64,000 nucleotides of DNA from Shewanella japonica (GTDB taxonomy: Bacteria; Pseudomonadota; Gammaproteobacteria; Enterobacterales; Shewanellaceae), in assembly GCF_002075795.1 (NCBI RefSeq), contig NZ_CP020472.1:3579001-3643000 (forward strand), given 5' to 3'. A program made the translations under genes and the position numbers. This document shows, one piece after another, positions 26,709 to 36,390 of this stretch. The notes under the pieces are model-generated. The model worked only from the letters and a program-made list of their open reading frames with translations, did not search any database and was not told where the DNA came from. How positions within the stretch are numbered: position 1 is the first letter of the stretch; each line of letters begins with the position of its first letter.

Positions 26709-27041
26709 CTAAATTTTCGCACCAGTAATCTTGTTGCTACGTCCCTCTTCTTTCGCTTTTTCTGCACGCTTACGGCGAACATCTTTAGGATCTGCAATCA
26801 AAGGACGGTAAATTTCAATTCGTTGTCCAGGTACAAGCACCTCATCGTGCTTTGCTTGTCGACTAAAAACTCCTAATTTTACTTTAGCTAAATCGATATC
26901 AGGAAAGAAACTTGCCATGTTGCTTTGCTTTACCGCGTCAATAAAGCGAGTACCATGCGCAACATTAACCGTAATCACCTTTTGCTGCTCAGGTAATGCG
27001 TAAATAACATCAACTGGAAATAAGTCTGTCTCATTTGTCAT
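26709..27041 (-). CDS. rnfH: RnfH/RatB family protein
   Basis: 110 residues, ubiquitin-like beta-grasp fold family UPF0125/RnfH. Visible: VDVIYALPEQQKVITVNVAHGTRF at the N-terminus and the GVFSRQAKHDEVLVPGQRIEIYRPL core, typical of the family, with a basic C-terminus (VRRKRAEKAKEE). It overlaps the ratA stop by 11 bases, so the two are translationally coupled, like ratA-ratB of E. coli. Function in the cell is unclear. Confidence 0.92.
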   Translation of the reverse strand: MTNETDLFPVDVIYALPEQQKVITVNVAHGTRFIDAVKQSNMASFFPDIDLAKVKLGVFSRQAKHDEVLVPGQRIEIYRPLIADPKDVRRKRAEKAKEEGRSNKITGAKI

Positions 27042-27468
27042 GGTAAATCACCTTAGCTCGGTCAGTAAAAGCAGTTACCATTGAATTCATCAACTCTTTA
27101 AAAACACGACCAAATGCAATATCCGCTAGTGGGTTGGAAAACTCAAAATTTAAATCGAACTCCACTTTACAAGCATCATCAGTTAACTCAGTAAAACGCC
27201 ACATGCCATCTAGGTTTTTAAATGGGCCATTTTCTAATGTTAACGACACACTTTTACCTGACACCACTTGATTACGAGTGGTGAATGTTTTTCGGATCCC
27301 AGCCTTTGAAACATCAACAGATGCAACCATGGTTTTACCATCAAACTCAATGACTTTACCGCCAACACAACCTGGCAAGAATTCATGGTATGACTCAACG
27401 TCATTAACCAAGTCATACATTTGCATCGCACTAAAACGAACCAACACATTTTTTGAAATTTTTGGCAT
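27031..27468 (-). CDS. ratA: RatA, START/coenzyme Q-binding family protein
   Basis: 145 residues from the ATG at 27468 (MPKISKNVLVRFSAMQMYDL), which matches the E. coli RatA N-terminus; the frame is open to 27531 without support. START-like polyketide cyclase/dehydrase fold with LVNDVESYHEFLPGC. In E. coli it was described as a toxin blocking 70S ribosome formation, while the family also includes coenzyme Q-binding Coq10 proteins; which applies here is not evident. Divergent from smpB, as usual. Confidence 0.92.
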   Translation of the reverse strand: MPKISKNVLVRFSAMQMYDLVNDVESYHEFLPGCVGGKVIEFDGKTMVASVDVSKAGIRKTFTTRNQVVSGKSVSLTLENGPFKNLDGMWRFTELTDDACKVEFDLNFEFSNPLADIAFGRVFKELMNSMVTAFTDRAKVIYHDK

Positions 27469-27671
27469 GAGTAACAACACTATCGATAACAATGAGGCAA
27501 TTTTAACACGCTTACAGTAAAACGCATCCATTACCCTGATGATTAAACTCGCATCTTTAAGTGGTTTGGGTATAATCCCTTGATTAGTTTTTTCTCTCCC
27601 CCATATCTACCACGGTAAGCATAAGTGACTAGAGTTTTTAAATGGGATAACAGCGGGCATTAAACGCGATT

Positions 27672-28169
27672 ATGGTAAAAAAGAATTCAAAAAAGTCAAA
27701 GAATCCACCCGCTACGATTACACGTAATAAGCGCGCGACCTTTGAGTTTAAAATAGAAGATAAAATCGAAGCTGGGTTAGAGCTTCAGGGCTGGGAAGTA
27801 AAATCCTTGCGTATGGGCAAAGTCACCCTTGCGGACTGTTACGTTTATATCAAGCATGGTGAAGCGTTTATGCATGGCTGCACAGTACAGCCTTTAAATA
27901 CCGCATCAACCCATGTGGTTTGCGATCCAATTCGTACCAAAAAACTGTTATTAAAGCGCAGTGAAATTGATAAGCTTGAAGGCCTAATTGAGCGTCAAGG
28001 TTATACATTAATCCCCCTTTCACTATACTGGCGCAAAGGCGCTTGGGTAAAAGTTGAAATTGGTTTAGGTAAAGGTAAAAAAGACCACGATAAACGCCAA
28101 GACACTAAAGAACGCGAATGGAAAGTAGAACAATCTCGCGTAATGAAGAAGTCTAGACTGGACGGATAA
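27672..28169 (+). CDS. smpB: SmpB, tmRNA-binding protein
   Basis: 165 residues. OB-fold protein that carries tmRNA to stalled ribosomes in trans-translation. Signature words: [15 protein letters not shown] [61 protein letters not shown], and a C-terminal basic tail. The ribosome site is weak. Its RNA partner ssrA starts 72 bases after the stop. Confidence 0.97.
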   Translation: MVKKNSKKSKNPPATITRNKRATFEFKIEDKIEAGLELQGWEVKSLRMGKVTLADCYVYIKHGEAFMHGCTVQPLNTASTHVVCDPIRTKKLLLKRSEIDKLEGLIERQGYTLIPLSLYWRKGAWVKVEIGLGKGKKDHDKRQDTKEREWKVEQSRVMKKSRLDG

Positions 28170-28241
28170 TGTACAAACGATTGTTAATTGGTGAAATGCA
28201 CTAGGTATTTTGGCATTTAACCGATACAATCAACAAACTTT

Positions 28242-28597
28242 GGGGGCGATTCTGGATTCGACAGGATTCACGAAACCCTGGGAGCATGTCGAGGGGCGGT
28301 TGGCCTCGTAAAAAGCCGCACTGTTATAGTTGCAAACGACTCTAACTACTCTCTAGCAGCTTAGGCTAGCTAGCCATCAACCACACGTCTTGCACATGGG
28401 CAGTGGATTTTGATGGTCATCTTACATCGTGCTAGCGAGGGAACCTTGTCTGGGGGTGAACCGCGAAACAGTACCGGACTCGCCTTGTAATATCCTGTCT
28501 TTCGGAGCTTGCAAGGTTAACCAAAAGAGAGACTAAACATGTAGCGCCTTGGATGTAGGCTTTCTGGACGCGGGTTCAAGTCCCGCCGCCTCCACCA
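28242..28597 (+). ncRNA. ssrA: tmRNA (transfer-messenger RNA, one-piece)
   Basis: The 5' end GGGGGCGATTCTGGATTCGA and the 3' end with TTCAAGTCCCG and a CCA terminus form the tRNA-like domain; GGGGGCG pairs with CGCCTCC in the acceptor stem (one G-U). The resume codon is GCA at 28332 and the tag reads ANDSNYSLAA, with stop TAG at 28362-28364. A TACAAT hexamer at 28225-28230 is a likely -10 element. Length of 356 bases is normal. Acts with SmpB to rescue stalled ribosomes and mark the peptide for degradation. Confidence 0.98.
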
Positions 28598-28604
28598 AAT
28601 ACCT

Positions 28605-28642
28605 AAAAAGGGCTTAGCAGCAATGCTAAGCCCTTTTGTTTT
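28605..28642 (+). terminator. Rho-independent terminator after tmRNA
   Basis: AAAAGGGCTTAGCA / TGCTAAGCCCTTTT around a four-base loop, then TTTTCC; a perfect 14-base stem. Confidence 0.93.
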
Positions 28643-28720
28643 CCTACAGATTTATTTTTTCCTGATAATACCAATCAACAGGATACTTAAAATCCCATAT
28701 CGCATTATGTACCTGCCGTA

Positions 28721-28777
28721 TATACATCATGCTGTTGCATATACATAGTGCTGTTGTATATACATAGTGGTGTTGAC
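28721..28777 (+). repeat. Three tandem copies of a 19-base unit
   Basis: TATACATCATGCTGTTGCA (28721-28739), TATACATAGTGCTGTTGTA (28740-28758) and TATACATAGTGGTGTTGAC (28759-28777). Non-coding, between the tmRNA terminator and the yjdM terminator. Confidence 0.9.
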
Positions 28778-28785
28778 TTGGCACA

Positions 28786-28820
28786 TAAAAAAACCTGCAC
28801 TTGGCAGGTTCTTTTTATTA
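28786..28820 (-). terminator. Terminator after yjdM (bidirectional)
   Basis: AACCTGC-ACTT-GGCAGGTT with an A run on its left, read as seven Ts on the minus strand, and CTTTTTATT on its right. Confidence 0.85.
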
Positions 28821-28837
28821 TTATTTGAAAGCTAAAT

Positions 28838-29179
28838 TTAGTTTTGCTTTCTTACAAATTTAGACTTCAGCATCATTTGGCCATGGCCATCTACTTTACA
28901 GTCAATATCATGATCAGCATCAACAAAACGTTTAATAACGGCTTTGGTGCCTACTTTAAGCACTAATGAAGATCCTTTTACTTTAAGATCTTTAATCAGT
29001 GTCACTTTATCGTCTTCAGCAAGTAAGTTACCCACTGCATCTTTTAATATGATGGCATCAGGATCGATGATTTCTTCGTTTGGGTTCCATTCATGAGCGC
29101 ACTCAGGACAAATAAGTTGCGAACCATCTTCGTAAACATAGACAGATTCACATTTAGGACAAGGTGGGATAGCGCTCAT
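28838..29179 (-). CDS. yjdM: YjdM/PhnA zinc-ribbon protein
   Basis: 113 residues from the ATG at 29179 (the frame extends to a TTG at 29185). N-terminal zinc ribbon CPKC ... CPEC (about 7-31) followed by the PhnA domain ([34 protein letters not shown], key words GNLLAEDD and [12 protein letters not shown]). Originally named from the E. coli alkylphosphonate region, but the family is widespread and its function is not established. Monocistronic, with its own terminator. Confidence 0.92.
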   Translation of the reverse strand: MSAIPPCPKCESVYVYEDGSQLICPECAHEWNPNEEIIDPDAIILKDAVGNLLAEDDKVTLIKDLKVKGSSLVLKVGTKAVIKRFVDADHDIDCKVDGHGQMMLKSKFVRKQN

Positions 29180-29300
29180 GGTCAATTCTCTTTAATTAAA
29201 AGGTTTATGCCTGTATCACTCATAAGTATTTTATTTGCGAACAGAAATAGATATCTAACATTATACGTAAAAACAGTAAAATCGACTAGTTTACTTATGT

Positions 29301-29351
29301 GTGCTAGCTATCATGTTTACGAAATACTTTAATAAACATGATAGCTAGCAC
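29301..29351. repeat. Perfect 19-base inverted repeat
   Basis: GTGCTAGCTATCATGTTTA at 29301-29319 and its exact complement at 29333-29351, loop of 13 bases, no T tail, hence not an ordinary terminator. TGATAGCTAGCA recurs alone at 29445-29456. Confidence 0.9.
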
Positions 29352-29628
29352 TCTAACGAGCATTAACAATAGCCCTCCAAATTTTACAAACAAGCATTAC
29401 ATTTAAGTTTGTTTTATGTACAATCAACTCAAGTTTGACACTTTTGATAGCTAGCATTACTTTTAATTTCATAAAGTTACATTAAGATACGCTTAATTAG
29501 TTTTAGTTTGATTTTATTTACTATAAGAATAGCAACTGTTTTAACTGAGAACGCGGCGGAGAATTTTTATAGTTCTCGACTTTACTAATGATTAGACGTG
29601 ATTTCCCCATAGAGAATGTCATAGGTAT

Positions 29629-29805
29629 ATGGATATGAATAGACATATAAATGCCTTAGTTAGGTCAATATTAGAAGATAATTCAAGCTTATCTGACTCT
29701 CCTAATAGCAATACAATCAACAAAGACACTAACAGTGCTATTTGGGGCAAACAGCAGTTTATACAACCTAACCTAGCCTCTTGTGTATCTTTTAATGAAA
29801 GATAA
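29629..29805 (+). CDS. Possible small protein, unknown
   Basis: 58 residues beginning MDMNRHINALVRSILEDNSS, polar, asparagine- and serine-rich, with one cysteine, no signal or membrane segment. A poor AGG ribosome site lies close to the ATG, with a second ATG two codons later. It sits 68 bases before the hybrid kinase on the same strand. I do not recognise a family; it could be a leader frame or chance. Confidence 0.25.
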   Translation: MDMNRHINALVRSILEDNSSLSDSPNSNTINKDTNSAIWGKQQFIQPNLASCVSFNER

Positions 29806-29873
29806 ATAGAATACTGCCGGACAATAATTTAGACAATCACTGCTATTTATTATCCCTTAAGAATATGAAATAA

Positions 29874-32800
29874 ATGGATTTAATTTTGAAACATAACCTG
29901 TTATTAATATTACTAATCGTTCTATTTTCAAATGTAGATTTAGCGACTGCAAATGATGGCTCCCCACTTAGATTTGAACATTTAACAGAGGATAAAGGAG
30001 GCACATCCGCAACAATTCTGGACTTAATAAAAAGCCAAGATGGCTTTATTTGGATGGCAACACCCAACGGGTTATTAAAATATGATGGTTATTCAACAAA
30101 AACATTTAAGCATCAACCAGAAAAGCAAAATTCTTTATCATCTAGCTATATTCATTCAATTGCAGAAGACCAAGAAGGCATAATTTGGATTGGCACTGAA
30201 AAGGGGCTAAATAGTTATAACCCACAGTTTGATAGCTTTACTCGACATACTGAATTATTTCCGGAACTTAATTCAACAACCATTTCTGAGTTATATATCA
30301 ATGAAAATACCCTCTGGATAGGTACTTGGGGACAAGGTTTAACAGAATATAATTTACTTAGAAAAGAATTCGTTCAGCACAAAATGCAAGACTCTGCTGC
30401 TAACTCTATTGCAAATAATTTCATTAAAGTTATAAAGCCGGATTCTCAAGGTAACTTATGGATCGGTTTTAGCTCTGCACCTTTTAGTAGGGAAGATGGC
30501 AACGGGTTAGATATTCTCAATATTGAAACAGGCGTATTTACCCATATTGAACACGAAAAAAATAATCCAAATAAGTTACATAATCCAAATGTAAGTGCCC
30601 TACTGATTGATAAAGATATGGTTTGGATTGGTTATTATGGTGAAGGTTTTAGCCGTTACAATACTAAAACAAGCGAGTTTTTACATTTTACACCTAAAAG
30701 CCATTATGGATTCCCAGAGCGCGTCATGGATATAAAACAAGCTGATGAAAACGGCTTATGGATAGGATCAATAGATAAAGGGCTTACTTACTTCAATAAA
30801 TCCACTTTCGAAATTTCAAACCACCTTCATGACGCATCTAAGCCTTATAGTCTTAATAGCTCAATAGTAACCAATATCATGATTGATAATGAGCATATGT
30901 GGGTAAGCACTTGGCTAGGACTTAATAAGCTCAATCGTGTAAGCGAAAACTTTAATTGGCTTAACCAAATAGATGATGAGCTTCCTGAGCAAATAAACGG
31001 CATTGCAGCAGATAGCAACGGAAACCTTTGGATTGCAGCAGAAAAAAATGGTCTAGTTTACTGGGATAAGAAACAAAAAAAAATCACTGAATACACACAC
31101 ATTCCAGGAACAAGTGTGGATCTCGCTGATGCGATAGTCATGAGTGTTAAGCTTAAAAAAAATGGTAATGTCTTAGTTGGCACAAATAAAAATGGTTTCT
31201 ACGACATTAATTTTAACAACTACCAATATAAAAATTATGCATTGGAATCTCAAGGCGGTATTCTGCCTGACTCAGTCATTCTGGCCTTTTTAGAAGCGAA
31301 TGACACTATTTGGTTAACTACTGGCAATAAGGGGGTTGTAAAGTTAAATACAAATGACAATTCAATCGTTAAATACCAACATGACCCCAATAATGAGAAT
31401 AGTTTATCTTCAAATGTCCTTAACTATAATGCACTTTTTTTAGACTCAAGTAACCACCTATGGATTGGTACTGTTAACGCTGGAGTTAATCGCTTAAACA
31501 CCATGACCGGTGACATCACACGCTACAATACTGGTACAAAAAGCTCACCTCTAAGCCATGATAATGTTACTAGTGTGTCAGAAAACAGTCTTGGCAGTTT
31601 TTACCTTTCCACTTATGGCGGAGGAATCAATAAAATTGATATCACGCCTCAAAAAACCACAGTTACCATCGTAAACTCTTTAAATGGATTGGCAAATGAC
31701 GGTGTCGCAAGTATTCATATTGATAAAGATGACAATATTTGGGCAGCACTCGATAATGGAATAAGTAGAATTACACCTGAAAACCAAATCAGACATTTTA
31801 ATTTTCTAGACGGTGCTTTACCAGGCCCTTATCAGGATGGTGGCTACACCAGTAATGAAGATTATATTTACTTTTCTGGTTATTCAGGGATCACCTACTT
31901 TAATCCTAATCAAATTCCGCAAAAAAAACGTACCTCAAAAGTTGTTCTAACTGACTTTCTTTTATTCAATAAACCTATTAGACCAAGCCAAGCTGAAGAT
32001 GCAATTTTAAATGAAGCAATTAATAAAACATCGACAGTAACTCTAGACCATACCCAAGGCTTGTTTGGCTTTGCTTTTTCATCATTAGATTACAGTAACC
32101 CACTGAAAAATAAGTATGCATATCGTCTATTAGGTTACAGCGATCAATGGATTGAAACAGAAGCTGTGATAAGACGTGCAACATATACCAATATTGATGC
32201 TGGTAATTATACCTTTGAAGTGAAAGCTGCTGACAACGATGGTGTTTGGGGAGAGGACATTACTCAAGTAAAATTAATCATCTTAACTGCACCTTGGTTA
32301 AGTTGGTGGGCTTACTGTATTTATACTTTATTGATATTAGGAATTCTTCTTACTTTCTTATATTTATATAAACAAAAACAAAATGAACGATTTAAACGCC
32401 TTTTAGATACAGAGCAACATTACATTTCGACTCAAAAAAGGGAACAAATCTTACAATTGGCCCTTTGGGGGAGTGGCGATGAACTTTGGGATATTGACCT
32501 CATAGGTCATCAATTAACACGCCAAAATCCCATAGCAATACTGGGTCAACCTGAGGGAGTGAGTCAATGGCACATTTCAAATATGAGGAATGGGTTAATT
32601 CACCCACAAGACATAGAGCAAACTCGAAATGCATTCAAAGCACATTTAAATGGAGAAACAGATCATTACGAAGCAACTTACCGTGCGAAAACGACTAATG
32701 ATGAGTGGTGTTGGCTACTCGACAGAGGCCAAGTAGTAGAAAAAGATACTAACCAAAACCCCATTAGAGTGAGTGGCACAACTAAGAACATAACCAAACT

Positions 32801-35111
32801 AAAGCACGCTGAAACCGAATTAAGGGATTTTGCCAATAAATTAGAAATGCGTGTGGCTAGTAGAACGATTGAATTGAAAGAAGCAAAAGAAATTGCAGAA
32901 GCAGCGACACAATTTAAGTCTGATTTTTTAGCAAATATGTCGCACGAAATCAGAACGCCAATGAATGCCATTATAGGTATGAGTTATTTAGCACTACAAA
33001 CCGATTTAGATAAAAAACAAAAAAATTACATCAAAAAAGTAAATCAAAGTGGCGAATTACTGCTGGGTATTATTAATGATATTTTAGATTTTTCTAAAAT
33101 CGAAGCCGGTAAACTTGAAATAGAACATATTGACTTTAACCTTAACGAAGTACTTGAACAGTTTACCAATGTCATTGGGTTAAAAGCGGTAGAAAAGAAC
33201 TTAGAGCTGCTAATTGATATCGAACAAGATGTGCCACTTGGCCTTATCGGCGATCCACTTAGATTAAATCAAATCTTAGCAAACTTAGGCAGTAATGCAG
33301 TTAAATTTACTGATGAAGGCGAAATAACAGTTTCAGCAAAAGTAATAGAAGAAAATGAAGAAAGTGTGCTACTTAAATTTGCAGTAACGGACAGTGGAAT
33401 AGGTCTAACGGAAGAGCAAAAAAACAACCTTTTTCAGTCATTTACACAAGCTGATAGTTCAACTTCTAGAAAGTATGGCGGTACAGGTCTAGGGCTAAGT
33501 ATTTCAAAAGAACTGACTAACTTAATGCACGGTGAAATTGGAGTTGAAAACATCTCTGGAGTAGGTTCATGTTTTTCATTTACAGCGAAATTTGGCATTA
33601 GCCAAGGCATTATCTTGCCACAATTAATTTCACCTAAAGAACTAACTAACCTTAAAGTGCTTATTGTAGATGATAGCGAAACAGCTAGAAGCATTATGGA
33701 AACATTAGTTAAATCGTTAGGATATCAAGCTGACTTAGCTGATTCTGCTGAAACCGCATTATTAATGTTAAGCGCTGCAAATGAACGATCTGCCCCCTAT
33801 GATTTAGCGATTATTGATTGGAAAATGCCTAAAACTGATGGTATTGAATTAATAAAAGAAATCGAGCAAGTATATCGAACATCTACCTCTACGAAATTAA
33901 TGATGGTATCAGCTTGTGATGAAGAAGAAGTCACTCAAGCTATGAATACAGCTAATGTAAAACCAAGGCACATCCTCACTAAACCAGTATCAGCTTCCAC
34001 CTTATTTGATGGCATTATGGAGACATATAATGTTAATGATGCGTGTAGCAACCTCGATTTCTTAAAATCGGATACACCAAACCTGAAATATGCCGAGCAC
34101 CTCAGTGGAACCAAAATTTTATTGGTTGAAGATAACTCATTAAACCAAGAGCTAGCGATAGATATTCTTCAACAATATGGCATAACAATCACGGTTGCAG
34201 AAAACGGGTTAGAGGCCTTAAAGCAACTAGAGCAACAAGACTTTGATGGCGTATTAATGGACTGCCAAATGCCTGTTATGGATGGTTACGAGGCGACAAG
34301 AAAGATTCGCTCACAAGAAAAGTATCAATCTTTACCTATCATAGCAATGACAGCAAATGTGATGGCTACAGATATAGATAAAGTCATCGCCTCAGGTATG
34401 AATGCACATATTGGTAAGCCTATAAATGTGTCTCAAATGCTTGAAACAATCAGTCAATGGATCACCCCTAACAATCCGGTGGAATTTAATCAAAATCAAA
34501 CTAGTCATGAGGCAGATGACAAGATTAACATTGATGGAATAGACACTGAGCTTGGTTTAATTCGAGCTAACGGTGATATAAAACTCTATAAGAAATTACT
34601 TTCACATTTTAATGTAACAGCAACTAGTTTTGTTAACGATTTTAATCAAGCTGACACTTCAAATGCCAGCTTGATATTAGCGCACACACTAAAAGGGATT
34701 GCAGGAACAATTGGTGCGACACAACTTCAAGCAACAGCTGGAACTCTCGAAACAGAGATTGCTAACGATGCTTCTGTGGAACAAATAGACGCTCAACTTA
34801 TCAATGTAAAAAAAATATTAGATCCTATCATCGATGCCATTAATGATTACCTAAACGACCAATCAACTAACGAAATTCAATCAGAAAAGCTGTCGAATGA
34901 AGCCCTAAAAATAGCACTTGTTGAAATTAAGCAGTTAGCTGATGACTATGACTCTTCAATCAGTAATTTATTAGATTCATTAATCAATCAGTCACAAGGC
35001 AGCGAGCATTACCAAGATTTAGTAACGGCAAACCAATTAGCACAAGAGTATCAACTAGAAGAAGTATCAGAACTATTAAGTCGTATTTTAGAAAAACCTG
35101 ATTTTAATTAA
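29874..35111 (+). CDS. Propeller-sensor hybrid histidine kinase (HTCS-like, no DNA-binding domain)
   Basis: 1745 residues. Signal peptide 1-27; two seven-bladed two-component-regulator propellers (about 30-690, recurrent [15 protein letters not shown] and GNLWIGT words); Y_Y_Y domain (about 715-805); membrane helix (about 810-832); PAS-like domain (about 860-975); HisKA with His1024 in SHEIRTPMN; HATPase with [12 protein letters not shown]; receiver 1 with Asp1315; receiver 2 with Asp1463; HPt with His1604 in AHTLKG. A full phosphorelay therefore sits in one protein. The propeller suggests a carbohydrate or polymer ligand as in Bacteroidetes HTCS, but the AraC output domain is missing. An HD-GYP regulator follows 75 bases later as a likely output. 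Confidence 0.93.
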   Translation: MDLILKHNLLLILLIVLFSNVDLATANDGSPLRFEHLTEDKGGTSATILDLIKSQDGFIWMATPNGLLKYDGYSTKTFKHQPEKQNSLSSSYIHSIAEDQEGIIWIGTEKGLNSYNPQFDSFTRHTELFPELNSTTISELYINENTLWIGTWGQGLTEYNLLRKEFVQHKMQDSAANSIANNFIKVIKPDSQGNLWIGFSSAPFSREDGNGLDILNIETGVFTHIEHEKNNPNKLHNPNVSALLIDKDMVWIGYYGEGFSRYNTKTSEFLHFTPKSHYGFPERVMDIKQADENGLWIGSIDKGLTYFNKSTFEISNHLHDASKPYSLNSSIVTNIMIDNEHMWVSTWLGLNKLNRVSENFNWLNQIDDELPEQINGIAADSNGNLWIAAEKNGLVYWDKKQKKITEYTHIPGTSVDLADAIVMSVKLKKNGNVLVGTNKNGFYDINFNNYQYKNYALESQGGILPDSVILAFLEANDTIWLTTGNKGVVKLNTNDNSIVKYQHDPNNENSLSSNVLNYNALFLDSSNHLWIGTVNAGVNRLNTMTGDITRYNTGTKSSPLSHDNVTSVSENSLGSFYLSTYGGGINKIDITPQKTTVTIVNSLNGLANDGVASIHIDKDDNIWAALDNGISRITPENQIRHFNFLDGALPGPYQDGGYTSNEDYIYFSGYSGITYFNPNQIPQKKRTSKVVLTDFLLFNKPIRPSQAEDAILNEAINKTSTVTLDHTQGLFGFAFSSLDYSNPLKNKYAYRLLGYSDQWIETEAVIRRATYTNIDAGNYTFEVKAADNDGVWGEDITQVKLIILTAPWLSWWAYCIYTLLILGILLTFLYLYKQKQNERFKRLLDTEQHYISTQKREQILQLALWGSGDELWDIDLIGHQLTRQNPIAILGQPEGVSQWHISNMRNGLIHPQDIEQTRNAFKAHLNGETDHYEATYRAKTTNDEWCWLLDRGQVVEKDTNQNPIRVSGTTKNITKLKHAETELRDFANKLEMRVASRTIELKEAKEIAEAATQFKSDFLANMSHEIRTPMNAIIGMSYLALQTDLDKKQKNYIKKVNQSGELLLGIINDILDFSKIEAGKLEIEHIDFNLNEVLEQFTNVIGLKAVEKNLELLIDIEQDVPLGLIGDPLRLNQILANLGSNAVKFTDEGEITVSAKVIEENEESVLLKFAVTDSGIGLTEEQKNNLFQSFTQADSSTSRKYGGTGLGLSISKELTNLMHGEIGVENISGVGSCFSFTAKFGISQGIILPQLISPKELTNLKVLIVDDSETARSIMETLVKSLGYQADLADSAETALLMLSAANERSAPYDLAIIDWKMPKTDGIELIKEIEQVYRTSTSTKLMMVSACDEEEVTQAMNTANVKPRHILTKPVSASTLFDGIMETYNVNDACSNLDFLKSDTPNLKYAEHLSGTKILLVEDNSLNQELAIDILQQYGITITVAENGLEALKQLEQQDFDGVLMDCQMPVMDGYEATRKIRSQEKYQSLPIIAMTANVMATDIDKVIASGMNAHIGKPINVSQMLETISQWITPNNPVEFNQNQTSHEADDKINIDGIDTELGLIRANGDIKLYKKLLSHFNVTATSFVNDFNQADTSNASLILAHTLKGIAGTIGATQLQATAGTLETEIANDASVEQIDAQLINVKKILDPIIDAINDYLNDQSTNEIQSEKLSNEALKIALVEIKQLADDYDSSISNLLDSLINQSQGSEHYQDLVTANQLAQEYQLEEVSELLSRILEKPDFN

Positions 35112-35186
35112 AAAGTATTCTTTTGCTGGCTTTCGATATCGGATAGTCCAGCTTAGGTAAATAAAAAAGGTATATAGATATAATTT

Positions 35187-36290
35187 ATGAACTCCAATAA
35201 ACAAAAGAGCATTTTAGTCATTGATGATACCCCTGCGAATATTGATGTTGTCAAAGGCGTATTATCTGACACCTATCAGATTAAAGTGGCAGTAAGCGGT
35301 GTAATGGCATTAAAAATACTAGAAAAACAAACACCAGATTTGATTCTTCTAGATATAATGATGCCTGAAATGGATGGCTATGAAGTATGTAAACGTATTA
35401 AGCACCAACCAAATACTAAAGATATTCCAGTTATTTTTCTCACAGCAAAAGCGCAAGAAGAAGACGAGTCAAAAGGTCTTTCGCTTGGAGCTGTGGACTA
35501 TATAACTAAACCTATCAGCCCACCTATTTTAAAAGAAAGAGTAAAAAATCATTTAATGTTAAAAGAAGCCCAAGACTTTTTGAAACAACAAAATAAGCTT
35601 CTTGAAACAAAAGTCTCCGAGCGAACAATGCAGTTAAACGAGCTACAAGATGTAGTCATGGTCGCAATGGGCGCTTTAGCGGAGTCCAGAGATCCTGAAA
35701 CGGGTAACCACATTCGCCGTACCCAACGTTATGTAAAGTCTCTCGCTTTGGAGTTGACAAAATACCCAAGATTCAGTGATTACCTAACCCCAGAAATTAT
35801 TACTTCACTATACAAATCAGCCCCTTTACACGATATTGGTAAAGTAGGCGTTCCAGATGAAATTCTTTTAAAACCTGGAAAATTAACCTTCGAAGAGTTT
35901 GAAGAAATGAAACGTCACACCACCTATGGACGTGACGCTATTGTTGCAGCCGAAGGTTCAATGAATTTAACAGATAACTTTTTAATAGCGGCAAAAGAGA
36001 TAGCTTATTCTCATCAAGAAAAGTGGGATGGTTCTGGTTACCCAGAAGGGCTTTCGGGTGATGATATTCCCGTTTCAGCAAGGATAATGGCTGTTGCGGA
36101 TGTTTATGATGCTTTAATTAGTAAAAGAGTCTATAAGCCTGCTTTTAGCCACACTAAAGCATGCAGTATAATTATAGAAGGAAGTGGTAGCCATTTTGAC
36201 CCAGACATGGTTAGCGCATTTAAAAATATCGCTGATGAATTTAATGAAATTGCAAAAGAGTTTGCTGATAAAGAAGGTGAGATACAGTAA
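35187..36290 (+). CDS. REC-HD-GYP response regulator
   Basis: 367 residues. Receiver domain (1-120) with acidic pair DD near residue 12, phospho-acceptor in LILLDIMMP and Lys in ITKP; linker helix; HD-GYP domain (about 155-355) with HDIGK (about 215), an H before QEKWDGSGYP (about 275-287) and related metal ligands all present. HD-GYP proteins hydrolyse cyclic-di-GMP, so this is a probable phosphorylation-controlled phosphodiesterase. Directly downstream of the hybrid kinase and probably co-transcribed with it. Confidence 0.93.
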   Translation: MNSNKQKSILVIDDTPANIDVVKGVLSDTYQIKVAVSGVMALKILEKQTPDLILLDIMMPEMDGYEVCKRIKHQPNTKDIPVIFLTAKAQEEDESKGLSLGAVDYITKPISPPILKERVKNHLMLKEAQDFLKQQNKLLETKVSERTMQLNELQDVVMVAMGALAESRDPETGNHIRRTQRYVKSLALELTKYPRFSDYLTPEIITSLYKSAPLHDIGKVGVPDEILLKPGKLTFEEFEEMKRHTTYGRDAIVAAEGSMNLTDNFLIAAKEIAYSHQEKWDGSGYPEGLSGDDIPVSARIMAVADVYDALISKRVYKPAFSHTKACSIIIEGSGSHFDPDMVSAFKNIADEFNEIAKEFADKEGEIQ

Positions 36291-36343
36291 TTATATTCGT
36301 CTTATTCTCTCAGTAAGTACATATAACAATCTTCATAAAGTAC

Positions 36344-36373
36344 GAATGTGTTAAGTTGTCCCTTAACACATTC
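36344..36373. terminator. Hairpin between the convergent regulator genes
   Basis: GAATGTGTTAAG / CTTAACACATTC, perfect 12-base arms and a six-base loop, with only a diffuse T-rich tail (AAATTTATTTAAA). Likely serves both convergent transcripts. Confidence 0.6.
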
Positions 36374-36390
36374 AAATTTATTTAAATGTC

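Larger units (their letters stand above)
29186..29873. other. 690-base gap between yjdM and the hybrid kinase
   Basis: Contains a perfect 19-base inverted repeat (29301-29351), a third 12-base copy of its core (29445-29456) and a possible 58-codon frame (29629-29805). Otherwise AT-rich DNA with no recognised motif. Confidence 0.6.
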
